Of a stretch of 33,917 nucleotides of DNA, positions 17,120 through 26,768 are shown in pieces. A model generated the notes under the pieces. It was given only the letters and a program-made list of their open reading frames with translations. It did no database searches and was not told the DNA's origin. Each line of letters begins with the position of its first letter. Position 1 is the stretch's first letter. The position numbers and the translations under genes were made by a program. Source of the DNA: Stenotrophomonas maltophilia (GTDB lineage Bacteria > Pseudomonadota > Gammaproteobacteria > Xanthomonadales > Xanthomonadaceae); contig NZ_RXLZ01000054.1 of the NCBI RefSeq assembly GCF_003970865.1, positions 1 to 33,917 of the forward strand, in the 5' to 3' direction.

Positions 17120-19465
17120 TCAGAACCCCAGCGGGGTGTCGCCCAGCACTGGTTGCAGCTGGCTGCGGAACAGGGCCTGGATGCGTTCCAGTGCGGCCTC
17201 GTCGTTGCCCTCGAATCGAAGCACCAGCACCGGCGTAGTGTTGGAGGCACGCACCAGGCCCCAGCCATCGGGGAAGTCCACGCGCAGGCCATCGATGGTC
17301 GACAGGCGACCGCCCACATACGGGTTGTCCGGCGACTGCGCCGCCGCCACCAGCATCGCCACCAGCGCATGCGGCGTACCGTCGGCCACCGGCACCTTCA
17401 GTTCCGGCGTGGCCACCATCTCCGGCAGTTCGCCCAGCACCTCGTCCGGGGTCTCCTCGCGCTGGGCCAGGATCTCCAGCAGGCGCGCCGCCGCATACAG
17501 GCCGTCGTCGAAACCGAACCAGCGCTCCTTGAAGAAGAAGTGGCCGCTCATCTCGCCAGCCAACTCGGCGTCGGTCTCGCGCATCTTCGCCTTCATCAGC
17601 GAATGCCCGGTCTTCCACATCAACGGGCTGCCACCATTGCGCAGCACGTGGTCGGACAGCTTGCCGGTGCACTTCACGTCGTAGATCACCATCGCGCCGG
17701 GGTTGCGCATCAGCACATCGGCGGCGAACAGCATCAGCAGGCGGTCGGCATAGATGATCCTGCCTTCGCCGGTGACCACGCCCAACCGGTCGCCATCGCC
17801 ATCGAAGGCGACGCCGAGGTCGGCGCCGAAGCGCTTGACCGTCTGCACCAGGTCTTCCAGGTTGGCCGGTTCGCTCGGGTCGGGATGATGATTGGGGAAG
17901 GTACCGTCGACATCGCAGTACAGCGGAATGACTTCGGCGCCGATCGCTTCCAGCAGCTGCGGTGCGAGCGCACCGGCAACGCCATTGCCGGCATCGGCCA
18001 CGACCTTCAACGGGCGGTCCAGCTGCACGTCGTCGGCGATACGCTGGATGTAGTCGGCACTGACATCGCGCTGCTGGTAGTCGCCCGGCTCGGCGGCCTG
18101 TACCAGGCGGCCTTCGACGATGCGCTGGTAGAGATCGGTGATGGCATCGCCGGACAGCGTCTCGCCGCCGATGACCACCTTGAAGCCGTTGTACTCGGGC
18201 GGGTTATGACTGCCGGTGACCGCCACGCAGGTGCCGGTACGCAGATGGAAGGCGGCGTAGTACACGACCGGGGTCGGTGCCAGGCCGATGTCGATCACCG
18301 CGCAACCGGCGCGCCTCAGGCCCTCGGCCAATCCTGCGGCCAGTTCCGGGCCGGACAGGCGGCCATCGCGGCCGATCACCACCTCGCGCAGACCCTGCTC
18401 CAGTGCCACGGTACCGATGGCCTGGCCGATCAGCGCCGCCGTCTTCGGCGTCAGTTCGCTGCCAACCACGCCACGGATGTCGTAGGCGCGGAAGATGCCG
18501 GCCGCCAGCTCCTCGGCCGGAACCGGCGGCGGGGGCGGCGGTGCACTTTCAGTCGTGCTGGCCTCGGCCACCGGCGGCGGCGCCATCTGCAGGCTCTCGC
18601 TCAGGGTCGGGCCATGATCCGCGTCCGCCACGGCCGCACGGCGCGGCAGCGGCAGCGACTTCGGCAGGCGGCCACGACCCACCACCAGCAGCACGGCGAT
18701 GAACGCCAGCAGCAGCGCGACAATGGCGCTGGCCAGCGAACCCAGGCCCAGCGGACCGGGTTCGACATTGGGTACCGCGGCCACCAGCCGCAACGGCGTG
18801 CCCGGAATCGGCCGCGCCAATGCTTCGGCACTTTCTGCCAGGCCGGCATCGCCCTGGGCGACGAGGTCATGCGTGCCCTGGCGCAGGCCAAGGAAACCGG
18901 CCGATGGCGCACTCACCTGGTCCAGCGGCGAGGTCAGTCGCAGCAATGGCTGGCGCACGTAGAGCACTGCCGGGCCCAGGCTGCCCAGCTGCACCGGTGC
19001 CGCCAGGCCAAGACGATTGCCACCGCCATCGCGGACCACGCGCAGGCTGGGGCCGGACTCGGCCAAGGCGGCTTCCAGCAGTGCCAGCCGGGCATAGCCG
19101 AAGGTCGCCGGGGCGGCATAGGCGCCGGCCAGATCGGCGGTCAGTACTTCGGCGTGCTCGACGCCGGTCCAGCTCTCGCGGACGGCGAGTGCCGCCGCAG
19201 CGGCATCACCGGCCTGCAGCGCCTGCTGCACGCGCTCGTTCTTCAGCTGCTGCTGCAGCTGCTTCAGCTGGCCGGCAGCCGCCTCCTGCAGGCCTTGCAC
19301 GGCCTGGTCACGCGCAGCTTCCAGCGCCTGGCCGTTGGCCTCCTGGCGCCATTGCTGCACCGCGCTCCATCCGAACCAGCTGGCCAGCAGGACCAGCAGC
19401 ACCCCCAGTAGTGGCGCACTGCGTCCCAACGACCGTCCCCGCTGTCCTTCCCCGATGCCGCTCAT
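17120..19465 (-). CDS. algC: Phosphomannomutase/phosphoglucomutase AlgC with membrane-anchored N-terminal domain
   Basis: Interconverts mannose-6-P/mannose-1-P and glucose-6-P/glucose-1-P, feeding nucleotide sugars for LPS and exopolysaccharide. The protein is 781 aa, about 320 longer than classical AlgC (about 460). The N-terminal part has a membrane helix (about 17-33), a Gln/Ala-rich coiled coil and extracytoplasmic domain (about 40-240), a second helix (about 243-263) and a Pro-rich linker (about 297-316). The mutase half begins at AAGIFRAYDIRG (321) and has the phosphoserine loop TGSHNP (Ser419), metal site DGDGD (555-559), GEMSGH sugar loop and the RASNTTP phosphate loop. AGGGGA precedes the ATG by 6 bases. 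Third gene of coaBC-dut-algC. Confidence 0.92.
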   Translation of the reverse strand: MSGIGEGQRGRSLGRSAPLLGVLLVLLASWFGWSAVQQWRQEANGQALEAARDQAVQGLQEAAAGQLKQLQQQLKNERVQQALQAGDAAAAALAVRESWTGVEHAEVLTADLAGAYAAPATFGYARLALLEAALAESGPSLRVVRDGGGNRLGLAAPVQLGSLGPAVLYVRQPLLRLTSPLDQVSAPSAGFLGLRQGTHDLVAQGDAGLAESAEALARPIPGTPLRLVAAVPNVEPGPLGLGSLASAIVALLLAFIAVLLVVGRGRLPKSLPLPRRAAVADADHGPTLSESLQMAPPPVAEASTTESAPPPPPPVPAEELAAGIFRAYDIRGVVGSELTPKTAALIGQAIGTVALEQGLREVVIGRDGRLSGPELAAGLAEGLRRAGCAVIDIGLAPTPVVYYAAFHLRTGTCVAVTGSHNPPEYNGFKVVIGGETLSGDAITDLYQRIVEGRLVQAAEPGDYQQRDVSADYIQRIADDVQLDRPLKVVADAGNGVAGALAPQLLEAIGAEVIPLYCDVDGTFPNHHPDPSEPANLEDLVQTVKRFGADLGVAFDGDGDRLGVVTGEGRIIYADRLLMLFAADVLMRNPGAMVIYDVKCTGKLSDHVLRNGGSPLMWKTGHSLMKAKMRETDAELAGEMSGHFFFKERWFGFDDGLYAAARLLEILAQREETPDEVLGELPEMVATPELKVPVADGTPHALVAMLVAAAQSPDNPYVGGRLSTIDGLRVDFPDGWGLVRASNTTPVLVLRFEGNDEAALERIQALFRSQLQPVLGDTPLGF

Positions 19466-19477
19466 CGATGTCCCCTG

Positions 19478-19951
19478 TCAACGCACCCCGGTATGGCCGA
19501 ATCCACCCGTTCCCCGCACGCTGTCGGTGAAAGTATCCACCACCTGCAGGCTGACGCGGGCAATCGGCACGACCACCAGCTGCGCGATGCGATCGCCCGG
19601 CTCGATGGTGAAGGCCTCACGGCCACGGTTCCAGACGCTGATCAGCAGTGGTCCCTGGTAATCGGCGTCGATCAGGCCGGTACCGTTGCCGAGCACGATG
19701 CCGTGCCGATGGCCCAGCCCGGAACGCGGCAGGATCACCGCGCACAGGTTCGGGTCGGCGATGTGGATGGCCAGGCCGCTGGGCACCAGCGCGGTGTCGC
19801 CCGGCTGCAGGGTCAGCGCGGTATCCAGCGCCGCGCGCAGGTCCATGCCGGCGCTGGCTTCGGTGGCATAGGCCGGCAGCGGCCAGCTGTCGCCGAAGCG
19901 CGGATCGAGCAGCTTGACCTGCAGCGGTTGGGAAAGGGAAGCCTGGGTCAT
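19478..19951 (-). CDS. dut: dUTP diphosphatase
   Basis: Hydrolyses dUTP to dUMP and pyrophosphate, keeping uracil out of DNA and supplying dTMP synthesis. The protein is 157 aa, a normal trimeric dUTPase. All five family motifs are present: AGMDLRA (34-40), PRSGLG (75-80), GLIDADYQG with catalytic-type Asp95 (92-100), [11 protein letters not shown] (117-127) and [10 protein letters not shown] (146-155). The ATG overlaps the coaBC stop by 4 bases (ATGA), and algC begins 12 bases after the dut stop, so the three genes form one tight operon. Confidence 0.97.
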   Translation of the reverse strand: MTQASLSQPLQVKLLDPRFGDSWPLPAYATEASAGMDLRAALDTALTLQPGDTALVPSGLAIHIADPNLCAVILPRSGLGHRHGIVLGNGTGLIDADYQGPLLISVWNRGREAFTIEPGDRIAQLVVVPIARVSLQVVDTFTDSVRGTGGFGHTGVR

Positions 19952-21210
19952 GCCTGAAGTCTCCGCGCGATCAGCGCCAGCAGTTGTTCGGCCAGCTCGC
20001 GCTTGGAGGTGGCCGGGAATACCTGTTCACCGTCCTGCCAGAAGGCAGTGGCGGCATTGTTGTCACTCTCGAAACCACCGCCGCTGATGCCGACCTGGTT
20101 GGCGATCACCAGGTCCAGGCGCTTGTCGACCAGCTTGCCACGTGCGTATTTCTCCACGTCGTGGGTTTCGGCGGCAAAGCCGACCACCAGCTTCAGCGAC
20201 TGCGTCTGCGCGGCAACTTCGGCAAGGATGTCCGGCGTGCGCACCAGCTCGATCACCAGCGACTGGCTCTCGGCGGTCTTCTTCAGCTTCTGCGGCGCGA
20301 CCTGGCGCGGCGTGTAGTCGGACACTGCAGCAGCACCGATATAGATGTCGGCCGGCAACGACTTCAGCACGGCATCGCGCATCTGCGCGGCCGAGCGCAC
20401 GTCCACACGCTGCACGCCGGGTGGCGTCGGCAGCTGTACCGGGCCGCTGACCAGCACCACCTGGGCACCCATCGTCGCGGCGGCCGCGGCCAGGGCAAAG
20501 CCCATCTTGCCGCTACTGCGGTTGCCGACGTAGCGCACCGGATCGATGTCTTCATAGGTCGGGCCGGCGCTGATCAGCAGGCGCAGGCCCTGCAGCGCGC
20601 GGGTTTCCGGCGCGGCAACGGTCGCGGCACTGCTGCCATTGGCGGCCAGCGCCGCCACGATGTCGCCGGGCTCGGCCAGACGACCCGGACCGGACTCGCC
20701 TTCGGCCAGCGGACCGTCGACCGGGCCGATCACCTGCGCGCCGCGCTGGCGCAGCAGGGCGATGTTGGCCTGGGTGGCCGGATGCAGCCACATGCGGTGG
20801 TTCATCGCCGGGCAGAGGGTCAACGGCGCGGTGCTGGCCAGGCACAGGGTGCTGACCAGGTCATCGGCGTGGCCCTGGGCCAGCCGTGCCAGCAGATCGG
20901 CGGTCCCCGGAGCGACCACGATGCGGTCGGCCCAGCGGGCCAGCTCGATGTGGCCCATGGCCTGTTCGGCGGCGCTGTCCCACAGCGTGGTGCGGGTCGG
21001 CTGCCCGGACAGGGCCTGGAAGCTGAGCGGAGTGACGAACTGCTGGGCACCGGCGGTCATCGCCACCTGCACCTGGGCACCGGCGTCGCGCAGGCGCCGT
21101 ACCAGCTCCAGGCTCTTGTAGGCCGCGATCCCGCCTCCGACGCACAACAGCAGTTTCTGACCTTCCAGCGCGCGCACCGGCGCGGGGGAAGCGTTGGGGG
21201 AGTCAGCCAC
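19948..21210 (-). CDS. coaBC: Bifunctional phosphopantothenoylcysteine synthetase/decarboxylase
   Basis: Two steps of coenzyme A synthesis: CoaB joins 4'-phosphopantothenate to cysteine using CTP, and CoaC (FMN flavoprotein) decarboxylates the product. The protein is 420 aa. The N-terminal CoaC domain has GGGIAAYKS, the catalytic-type His87 in [10 protein letters not shown] and PAMNHRMW (134-141). The C-terminal CoaB domain has [24 protein letters not shown] and the KLKK lysine segment. The open frame reaches 21279, but the GTG at 21210 has AGGAA about 6 bases upstream and fits the family N-terminus. First gene of coaBC-dut-algC, divergent from the response regulator at 21439. Confidence 0.95.
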   Translation of the reverse strand: MADSPNASPAPVRALEGQKLLLCVGGGIAAYKSLELVRRLRDAGAQVQVAMTAGAQQFVTPLSFQALSGQPTRTTLWDSAAEQAMGHIELARWADRIVVAPGTADLLARLAQGHADDLVSTLCLASTAPLTLCPAMNHRMWLHPATQANIALLRQRGAQVIGPVDGPLAEGESGPGRLAEPGDIVAALAANGSSAATVAAPETRALQGLRLLISAGPTYEDIDPVRYVGNRSSGKMGFALAAAAATMGAQVVLVSGPVQLPTPPGVQRVDVRSAAQMRDAVLKSLPADIYIGAAAVSDYTPRQVAPQKLKKTAESQSLVIELVRTPDILAEVAAQTQSLKLVVGFAAETHDVEKYARGKLVDKRLDLVIANQVGISGGGFESDNNAATAFWQDGEQVFPATSKRELAEQLLALIARRLQA

Positions 21211-21438
21211 CTGGAATTCCTGTGCAAACGAGGGCGCTAGCTTACCCGATGGTCGGTAATGTCCCGGTGCAGGGCGCACATAGCGGGCGGCTATCAGCAG
21301 ATGGAGTCCGCCTACGTTGATCCGGGATTCACCCGGTATCAGTTTCGGACCTTTCCTATACCTCTACGGGTCTGCGCTTATGCAGAATCAGGCATTGGCT
21401 GCCGCCCGCCGTGGCCTGTTCGACCTTCGAGGAGCCGC

Positions 21439-22065
21439 GTGCATCCACGCATCATCATCGCCGACGACCATCCCGTGGTCCTGCATGGCATCCGTATCGT
21501 GCTGCAGACCTACCTGATGGACATCGTCGGCAGTGCGCGTGACGGCGCCCAGCTGCTGGAGCTGGTGGACCACCACGATTGCGATGCGGTGCTGACCGAC
21601 CTGTCGATGCCGGGTGCCGGCCCGGACGGTCCGGAGCTGATCGACGCGCTGCGCATCCGCCGCCCTGGCCTGCCGGTGGTGGTGCTGACCGGCGCCCGCC
21701 ATCCCGGCCTGCTGGACGGTCTGCTGCGGGAGGGCATCAGTGGCCTGGTCGACAAGTGCGCCGATTTCGCCGAGCTGCCCCACGCACTGAACGCCGCACT
21801 GGCCGGGCAGGTATTCGTCTCCCAGCAGCTGCGCCACCACCTCCAGGCGCGCGACCTGCTGTTTCCGCGCGAACCGGCGCCGCTGTCGGCACGTGAACAG
21901 GAAGTGCTGGAGCTGCTGGCGGCTGGTCTCAACGTGAACGAAGTCGCCGAACGCTGTGGGCGCAGCCCGAAGACCATCAGCCGGCAGAAGGCCGAAGCCA
22001 AGCGCAAGCTGGGCCTGCAGAACAACCAGGAACTGTTCGACTACCTGCAGACCCGGCGCGGTTAG
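21439..22065 (+). CDS. RcsB-like response regulator (NarL/LuxR family), orphan
   Basis: Probable DNA-binding regulator of 208 aa. The receiver domain has acidic pair D9-D10, phospho-acceptor Asp54 (VLTDLSMPG), Thr84 and Lys106. The C-terminal LuxR-type helix-turn-helix (about 152-200) includes TISRQKAEAKRKLGL, close to the RcsB pattern. The start is a GTG at 21439 with GGAG 6 bases upstream; upstream reading frame has no support. No sensor kinase lies nearby, so the partner is encoded elsewhere or the protein takes phosphate from a phosphorelay. It is convergent with the HAF-like secreted protein gene, 11 bases from its end. Confidence 0.9.
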   Translation: MHPRIIIADDHPVVLHGIRIVLQTYLMDIVGSARDGAQLLELVDHHDCDAVLTDLSMPGAGPDGPELIDALRIRRPGLPVVVLTGARHPGLLDGLLREGISGLVDKCADFAELPHALNAALAGQVFVSQQLRHHLQARDLLFPREPAPLSAREQEVLELLAAGLNVNEVAERCGRSPKTISRQKAEAKRKLGLQNNQELFDYLQTRRG

Positions 22066-22076
22066 GGCATTGGGAC

Positions 22077-23132
22077 TCAGCCAGCGGGAGCGGCGCAACC
22101 AGGGGCAGAAAGGACAATGTCTGCCAAGGGCACCTCCGACAATACCCGCCAGGGAACCTGCTCCTCGCCTCCCTTGCGGTGCCCAAGGCCAACCAACACG
22201 CGTCCGTCCGGGCTGACCAGAGAGCCCTCCCAACGGGTATCTTCAGGGAGCTCCACAGGAAGTGCCCGCAGCCAGTCTTGCAGACGACACACGCCATTGC
22301 TGCGCGTCCAAATCAGTGCCTGATTCGAAAACGGCTCGCTTCCCAGCAGGATTCCGCCCTGCAGATCCATCCACACGATCGACATTGGCTCGTAGCGATC
22401 GATCCCTGCGGCCTGGAGCGACTGCTCCGAGGCGATCTGACCAATCTGGAGCGTGTCATCCGGCATGGGGACAAGCGAGGCAGGGTCGATTTCATCGTTT
22501 CGCCACCGGATCCGCATGGGCATCGCGGGATCGCCTGGTTCAGGCCCGTCGACAAAGAAAATGCCATGGATGACAGCCGGATCCGGGTCGAAATGGGTAG
22601 GACGTGTACCGTCGGCTCCTTCAGGCGCCGGAAGAATGCGATAGCCCCCTGCCTCGCTCCACAGGTAGGGCTGCTCGCTATCCGGTGAGTGGTAAAGGTA
22701 CTGCGCTCCCCCGACGACTGTCCCATCAGCGTTCATCGCCAGGCCTTGGTGGGATTCACTGACCGGGGTAACCGCAACCCGTTCGCCCCCACGCAACCAG
22801 CGGAGAACCTGCATCGCGGTCGAGATTCGGGTCTCCACCAGGATGATCTGACCATCCCTGCTGATTGCCCGAGCCGAACTGTCCTCTGCCTCGTTCCGCG
22901 GTGACAGCCAACGGACGCCATCCTGACGGGACCATCGGAATGCCTGCGAGAAGCAGCATCCGCGACGCCCAGTCCCCGCCAGTACAGCGCCATCGAAGCT
23001 TGCCGCCACGACGGCAACTCCGCTGTTGGCCAACGAGGGCAGTTCCTCGTAGGTCGCCGCAGCGTCCCCAGCCCCCGCCGGACCAGGCAGCATCGAGGTT
23101 GAAAGAATCAGGATCAGGGAAAGTCGCTTCAT
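22077..23132 (-). CDS. Secreted HAF-repeat-like protein of unknown function
   Basis: A 351 aa protein with a signal peptide (residues 1-21, cleavage near PAGAG). The body contains several copies of a short motif ending in an S/N-x-DG-x-x-(L/V)-x-G turn: AASFDGAVLAGT, ISRDGQIILVE, MNADGTVVGGAQ and SPDGRVLVGLG. Blocks of F-RW or YLW occur between them. This is the pattern of HAF-type extracellular repeats and suggests a beta-propeller-like fold. Paired Cys residues (GCCF) and a Cys near the C-terminus could form disulfides. TAGGAGA precedes the ATG at 23132. By eye it is less GC-rich than its neighbours. Function unknown; possibly acquired with the adjacent regulator. Confidence 0.8.
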   Translation of the reverse strand: MKRLSLILILSTSMLPGPAGAGDAAATYEELPSLANSGVAVVAASFDGAVLAGTGRRGCCFSQAFRWSRQDGVRWLSPRNEAEDSSARAISRDGQIILVETRISTAMQVLRWLRGGERVAVTPVSESHQGLAMNADGTVVGGAQYLYHSPDSEQPYLWSEAGGYRILPAPEGADGTRPTHFDPDPAVIHGIFFVDGPEPGDPAMPMRIRWRNDEIDPASLVPMPDDTLQIGQIASEQSLQAAGIDRYEPMSIVWMDLQGGILLGSEPFSNQALIWTRSNGVCRLQDWLRALPVELPEDTRWEGSLVSPDGRVLVGLGHRKGGEEQVPWRVLSEVPLADIVLSAPGCAAPAG

Positions 23133-23283
23133 CGGGTCTCCTAAGCACACCGTTGAAGTCTAGAGAAGGCGATCAGTGGATCCATTGAAGTTTGTTGCAA
23201 ATCTGCCTGGTAGGCATCGACTGACCCCTCTCATCCCGGTTTCCTGATTTCGGTGGTGGGGCCAAACGTCCAGGATTGGGGCC

Positions 23284-23988
23284 ATGCCCATCCACGACTG
23301 GCCCGAACAGGAACGCCCCCGCGAGAAGCTGATCGCGCGCGGGCCCACATCACTTTCCGACGCCGAACTGCTGGCCCTGTTTCTCGGCTCCGGGTTCGGT
23401 GGCCGCGATGCCGTGCAGACCGCGCGCGACCTGCTGCAGGCGCATGGCCCGTTGCGGGTGCTGCTCGATCGCCCCGCGCGGGAGCTGGCCCGCCTGCCCG
23501 GTCTGGGCCCGGCGCGCAGCTGTACGCTGGCTGCCGGGCTGGAACTGGCCCACCGCTACCTGGCCGCCGAGCTGGAACACGGCGAAGCGGTCGGCAACAA
23601 CCCGGCTGCGGTCGGCCGCTATCTGCAGCACCGCCTGCGGGGGCAGGCCCGGGAAATCTTCATGGCCCTGTTCCTGGACAACCGCCACCGCCTGATCGCC
23701 TGCGAGGAACTGTTCCACGGCACCATCAACGCCGCACCGGTCTACCCCCGCGAAGTGGTGCGGCGCGCCCTGCTGCACAACGCGGCGGCGGTGATCCTCA
23801 GCCACAACCACCCTTCCGGCGACCCGGAACCCTCCAGCGCCGATACCCGCATCACCGACGAACTGCAGCAGGCCCTGGCGATGGTGGACGTGCGCCTGCT
23901 GGACCACTTCGTGGTGGGCGAGGGCCGTCCCGTTTCATTTGCTGAACGGGGCCTGCTGTCCCCGCCCCAGCCACGCCTGTTCGGCTGA
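23284..23988 (+). CDS. radC: RadC-family JAMM/MPN+ protein
   Basis: A 234 aa cytoplasmic protein. The N-terminal helical part has a helix-hairpin-helix (about 65-80, [12 protein letters not shown]). The C-terminal JAB/MPN+ domain has the zinc site H174-N-H176-P-S178 with Asp187 ([14 protein letters not shown]), the family's full metal motif. The old DNA-repair assignment from E. coli radC102 was wrong, so its biochemical role is not established. The start at 23284 lacks a strong ribosome site. In E. coli radC neighbours coaBC; here a regulator and a secreted protein separate them. Confidence 0.93.
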   Translation: MPIHDWPEQERPREKLIARGPTSLSDAELLALFLGSGFGGRDAVQTARDLLQAHGPLRVLLDRPARELARLPGLGPARSCTLAAGLELAHRYLAAELEHGEAVGNNPAAVGRYLQHRLRGQAREIFMALFLDNRHRLIACEELFHGTINAAPVYPREVVRRALLHNAAAVILSHNHPSGDPEPSSADTRITDELQQALAMVDVRLLDHFVVGEGRPVSFAERGLLSPPQPRLFG

Positions 23989-24019
23989 GGGCGGCCCCTT
24001 CAGGGGCCATCGGCCGCCC
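23989..24019. terminator. Strong hairpin after radC (possible terminator or attenuator)
   Basis: Two alternative stems overlap: GGCCCCT/AGGGGCC (23993-23999 with 24002-24008) inside GGGCGGCC/GGCCGCCC (23989-23996 with 24012-24019). It follows the radC stop directly but has no T-run. A TAAAAT hexamer at 24062-24067 may be the -10 of a separate argS promoter; I see no convincing -35. Confidence 0.45.
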
Positions 24020-24102
24020 CCACAGGCATGTTCTGGTCAGCGTGGGCGCGGGTATCTGCGCTAAAATGGGCGATTCCGCCGCTCATTCTCACAGCAGGCC
24101 TC

Positions 24103-25791
24103 GTGAAAAATCTCCTCCGCGCCCTGATCAGCCAAGGCATCGAAGCCTTGCGCGCCAATGGCACCCTGCCCGCCGACTCCCTGCCGCCGGACTTCGTGGT
24201 CGAGCGCCCGAAGACCCGCGACCACGGCGACTTCGCCACCAACGCCGCGATGCTGCTGGCCAAGGCCGCGCGCAGCAATCCGCGCGCACTGGCACAGGCG
24301 CTGGTCGAAGCGTTGCCGCGCAGCGAGGACGTCAGCAAGGTCGAGATCGCCGGCCCCGGCTTCATCAACTTCCACCTGGCCCCCGCCGCGTACCAGCGCG
24401 AAGCCGCCTCGGTCATCAAGGAAGCCCACGACTATGGCCGCAACCTGTCCGGCAATGGCCGCACGGTGGGCGTGGAGTACGTGTCGGCCAACCCGACCGG
24501 CCCGCTGCATGTCGGCCATGGCCGCGCGGCGGCGATCGGCGACTGCGTGGCACGCGTGCTCGATGCGAACGGCTGGAACGCCAAGCGCGAGTTCTACTAC
24601 AACGACGCCGGCGTGCAGATCGAGAACCTGGCGCTGTCCACCCAGGCGCGGATCAAGGGCATCGCGCCGGACCAGGACGGCTGGCCGGAAGGTGGCTACC
24701 GCGGTGAGTACATCGCCGACGTCGCCCGCGCCTACATGGCCGGCGCCAGCGTCGACCTGGAAGGCAGCACCGTGGTCGGCGCCAAGGACCCGGACGACAT
24801 GCAGGCGATCCGCCGCTTCGCCGTGGCCTACCTGCGCAACGAGCAGAACCTGGACCTGGCCGCGTTCGGCGTCGACTTCGACATCTATTTCCTGGAAAGC
24901 TCGCTGTACGCCGACGGCAAGGTAGCCGAAGCGGTGGCCAAGCTACAGGCGTCGGGTCATACCTATGAAGAAGGTGGCGCGCTGTGGCTGCGCAGCACCG
25001 ACTTCGGTGACGACAAGGACCGCGTGATGCGCAAGTCCGACGGCACCTTCACCTACTTCGTGCCCGACGTGGCCTACCACCTGTCCAAGTGGCAGCGCGG
25101 CTACGAGCGTGCAATCACCGAGCTGGGTGCCGATCACCACGGCTCGCTGGCACGCGTGCGCGCCGGCCTGCAGGCGATGGAAGTGGGCATCCCGCAGGGC
25201 TGGCCGGAATACGTGCTGCACCAGATGGTCACCGTCATGCGTGGCGGCGAGGAAGTGAAGCTGTCCAAGCGTGCCGGCAGCTACTTCACCCTGCGCGACC
25301 TGATCGAGGAAGCCGGCCGCGATGCCACCCGCTGGTTCCTGATCGCGCGCAAGCCCGATTCGCAGCTGACCTTCGACATCGACCTGGCCCGCCAGCAGAG
25401 CAACGACAACCCGGTGTTCTACGTGCAGTACGCGCACGCCCGCGTCTGCAGCCTGCTGCGCCAGGCGCAGGAGAAGGGCCTGGTGTACGAACAGGGCAAT
25501 GGCCTGGCCAACCTCGGCCGCCTGGCCGACGACGCTTCGCTGCTGCTGATGAACGAGATCTCGCGGTACCCGGAAGTGGTGGAGACAGCCGGCGTGGCGA
25601 TGGAACCGCATCTGGTGGCGCAGTACCTGCGTGAATTGGCGCACGCGTTCCACACGTGGTATCACGGGACGCCGGTGCTGGTGGAAGATGCCGCTGATCG
25701 CAACGCCAAACTGACCCTGGCCTGCGCCGCGCGCCAGGTGCTGGCCAACGGCCTCGAACTCCTGGGCGTCAGCGCCCCGGAAAAAATGTAA
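24103..25791 (+). CDS. argS: Arginyl-tRNA synthetase
   Basis: Class I synthetase that charges tRNA-Arg. The 562 aa protein has the N-terminal Add-1 domain (about 1-110), the HIGH-type signature as HVGHG (136-140, preceded by [11 protein letters not shown]), the KMSKS equivalent KLSKRAG (386-392), and the C-terminal DALR anticodon-binding domain ([12 protein letters not shown] onwards) ending in [14 protein letters not shown] chose the GTG at 24103 because the conserved sequence begins there ([10 protein letters not shown]); the longer frame from 24028 is not family-like. The SPOR-domain gene starts 21 bases downstream. Confidence 0.95.
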   Translation: MKNLLRALISQGIEALRANGTLPADSLPPDFVVERPKTRDHGDFATNAAMLLAKAARSNPRALAQALVEALPRSEDVSKVEIAGPGFINFHLAPAAYQREAASVIKEAHDYGRNLSGNGRTVGVEYVSANPTGPLHVGHGRAAAIGDCVARVLDANGWNAKREFYYNDAGVQIENLALSTQARIKGIAPDQDGWPEGGYRGEYIADVARAYMAGASVDLEGSTVVGAKDPDDMQAIRRFAVAYLRNEQNLDLAAFGVDFDIYFLESSLYADGKVAEAVAKLQASGHTYEEGGALWLRSTDFGDDKDRVMRKSDGTFTYFVPDVAYHLSKWQRGYERAITELGADHHGSLARVRAGLQAMEVGIPQGWPEYVLHQMVTVMRGGEEVKLSKRAGSYFTLRDLIEEAGRDATRWFLIARKPDSQLTFDIDLARQQSNDNPVFYVQYAHARVCSLLRQAQEKGLVYEQGNGLANLGRLADDASLLLMNEISRYPEVVETAGVAMEPHLVAQYLRELAHAFHTWYHGTPVLVEDAADRNAKLTLACAARQVLANGLELLGVSAPEKM

Positions 25792-25812
25792 GCATCAGGA
25801 GACGCAGTACAC

Positions 25813-26715
25813 ATGGCAGCACGACGCGGCAAAAACCAGGCACGACGCAACAGCAGCAGCCAGGGCACACCCGGATGGGTGTGGCTGGTCGCTGGCGTGG
25901 CGATTGCGGCCGTGGTGTTCCTGGCGGCGCCGAACCTGTTCAAGGGCGAAGGCGATGGCTTCCTTCGCGCCGGTCCGCAGCCGAACCCGAACGCGCAGCC
26001 GGCCCCGGTCGCGGATGCCGACAGCGATGTCGGCACCCAGCCGGCCGCGCAGCCGGCCACGCCGAAGCCGGCCGAACCGGAAAAGCCGGCCGCCACCCAG
26101 TACGACTTCTACACCCTGCTGCCGGGCAAGGAAGTTGAAATGTCCGACGCCGAACTGGCCGCCAGCGCGCGTGCCGAAGACCAGCGCCGGGCCAAGGCCG
26201 AAGCGCAGCGCGCGCAGGCGGCACTGGAAGGCAAGCCGGTTCCGGCCGCAGCCGCTGCGCCGGCACCGACGGCAACCGCCAGCGTGGCCAGCACCGCACC
26301 GGTAACCGCCACCAGCCGTCCGCTGCCGGCACCGCTTAGCGAACGCCCGGCTGCCGCAACGCCTCCGGCCAGCACGCCGACGGCGTCGACCAGCACCGCC
26401 GCTGCCACTCCGGCGGCGCGTGCGGAAACCCCGCCGACCGCGGCCAGTACCCCGGCCGCTGCTGCACCGGCTGCCGCCGACAACGCCCGCTACATCCTGC
26501 AGGCAGGTGCGTTCGGTGCCTCCGGCGATGCCGAAGCGACCAAGGCCAAGCTGGCGATGATGGGCCTGGCGGCACGCGTGGAATCGGCGCAGATCAACGG
26601 CAAGACCGTGTACCGCGTGCGCATGGGGCCGTATGGCAGTGCCGGCGAGTTGTCCGAAGCCAAGCAGAAGCTGGATGGCACCGGCCTGCAGGCGATGGCG
26701 ATCAAGGCGCAGTAA
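25813..26715 (+). CDS. SPOR-domain cell-division protein (FtsN/DedD-like)
   Basis: Predicted single-span inner-membrane protein whose periplasmic SPOR domain binds denuded septal peptidoglycan. The protein is 300 aa: a short basic cytoplasmic N-terminus (ARRGKNQARR), a membrane helix (about 22-42), a long Ala/Pro/Thr-rich periplasmic linker (about 50-222) and a C-terminal SPOR domain (226-300; YILQAGAFG, VYRVRMGPYGSAGE). AGGAGA lies 10 bases before the ATG. Lying right after argS is a recurring arrangement for FtsN-type genes in gammaproteobacteria. FtsN and DedD cannot be told apart by eye. The linker composition is low-complexity. Confidence 0.9.
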   Translation: MAARRGKNQARRNSSSQGTPGWVWLVAGVAIAAVVFLAAPNLFKGEGDGFLRAGPQPNPNAQPAPVADADSDVGTQPAAQPATPKPAEPEKPAATQYDFYTLLPGKEVEMSDAELAASARAEDQRRAKAEAQRAQAALEGKPVPAAAAAPAPTATASVASTAPVTATSRPLPAPLSERPAAATPPASTPTASTSTAAATPAARAETPPTAASTPAAAAPAAADNARYILQAGAFGASGDAEATKAKLAMMGLAARVESAQINGKTVYRVRMGPYGSAGELSEAKQKLDGTGLQAMAIKAQ

Positions 26716-26732
26716 GCCTGTCGCTGTGAATG

Positions 26733-26762
26733 AAAAAGCCGGGCATTGCCCGGCTTTTTTTT
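26733..26762. terminator. Bidirectional intrinsic terminator after the SPOR gene
   Basis: AAAAAGCCGGGC (26733-26744) and GCCCGGCTTTTT (26748-26759) pair perfectly around ATT, with T residues continuing to 26762. The A-run at the left makes it work for the SDR gene on the minus strand too. Confidence 0.93.
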
Positions 26763-26768
26763 GTTTCT

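Noticed and set aside
17153..19411. 752-codon plus-strand frame opposite algC
   Set aside because: Antisense shadow of algC with the same low-complexity composition.
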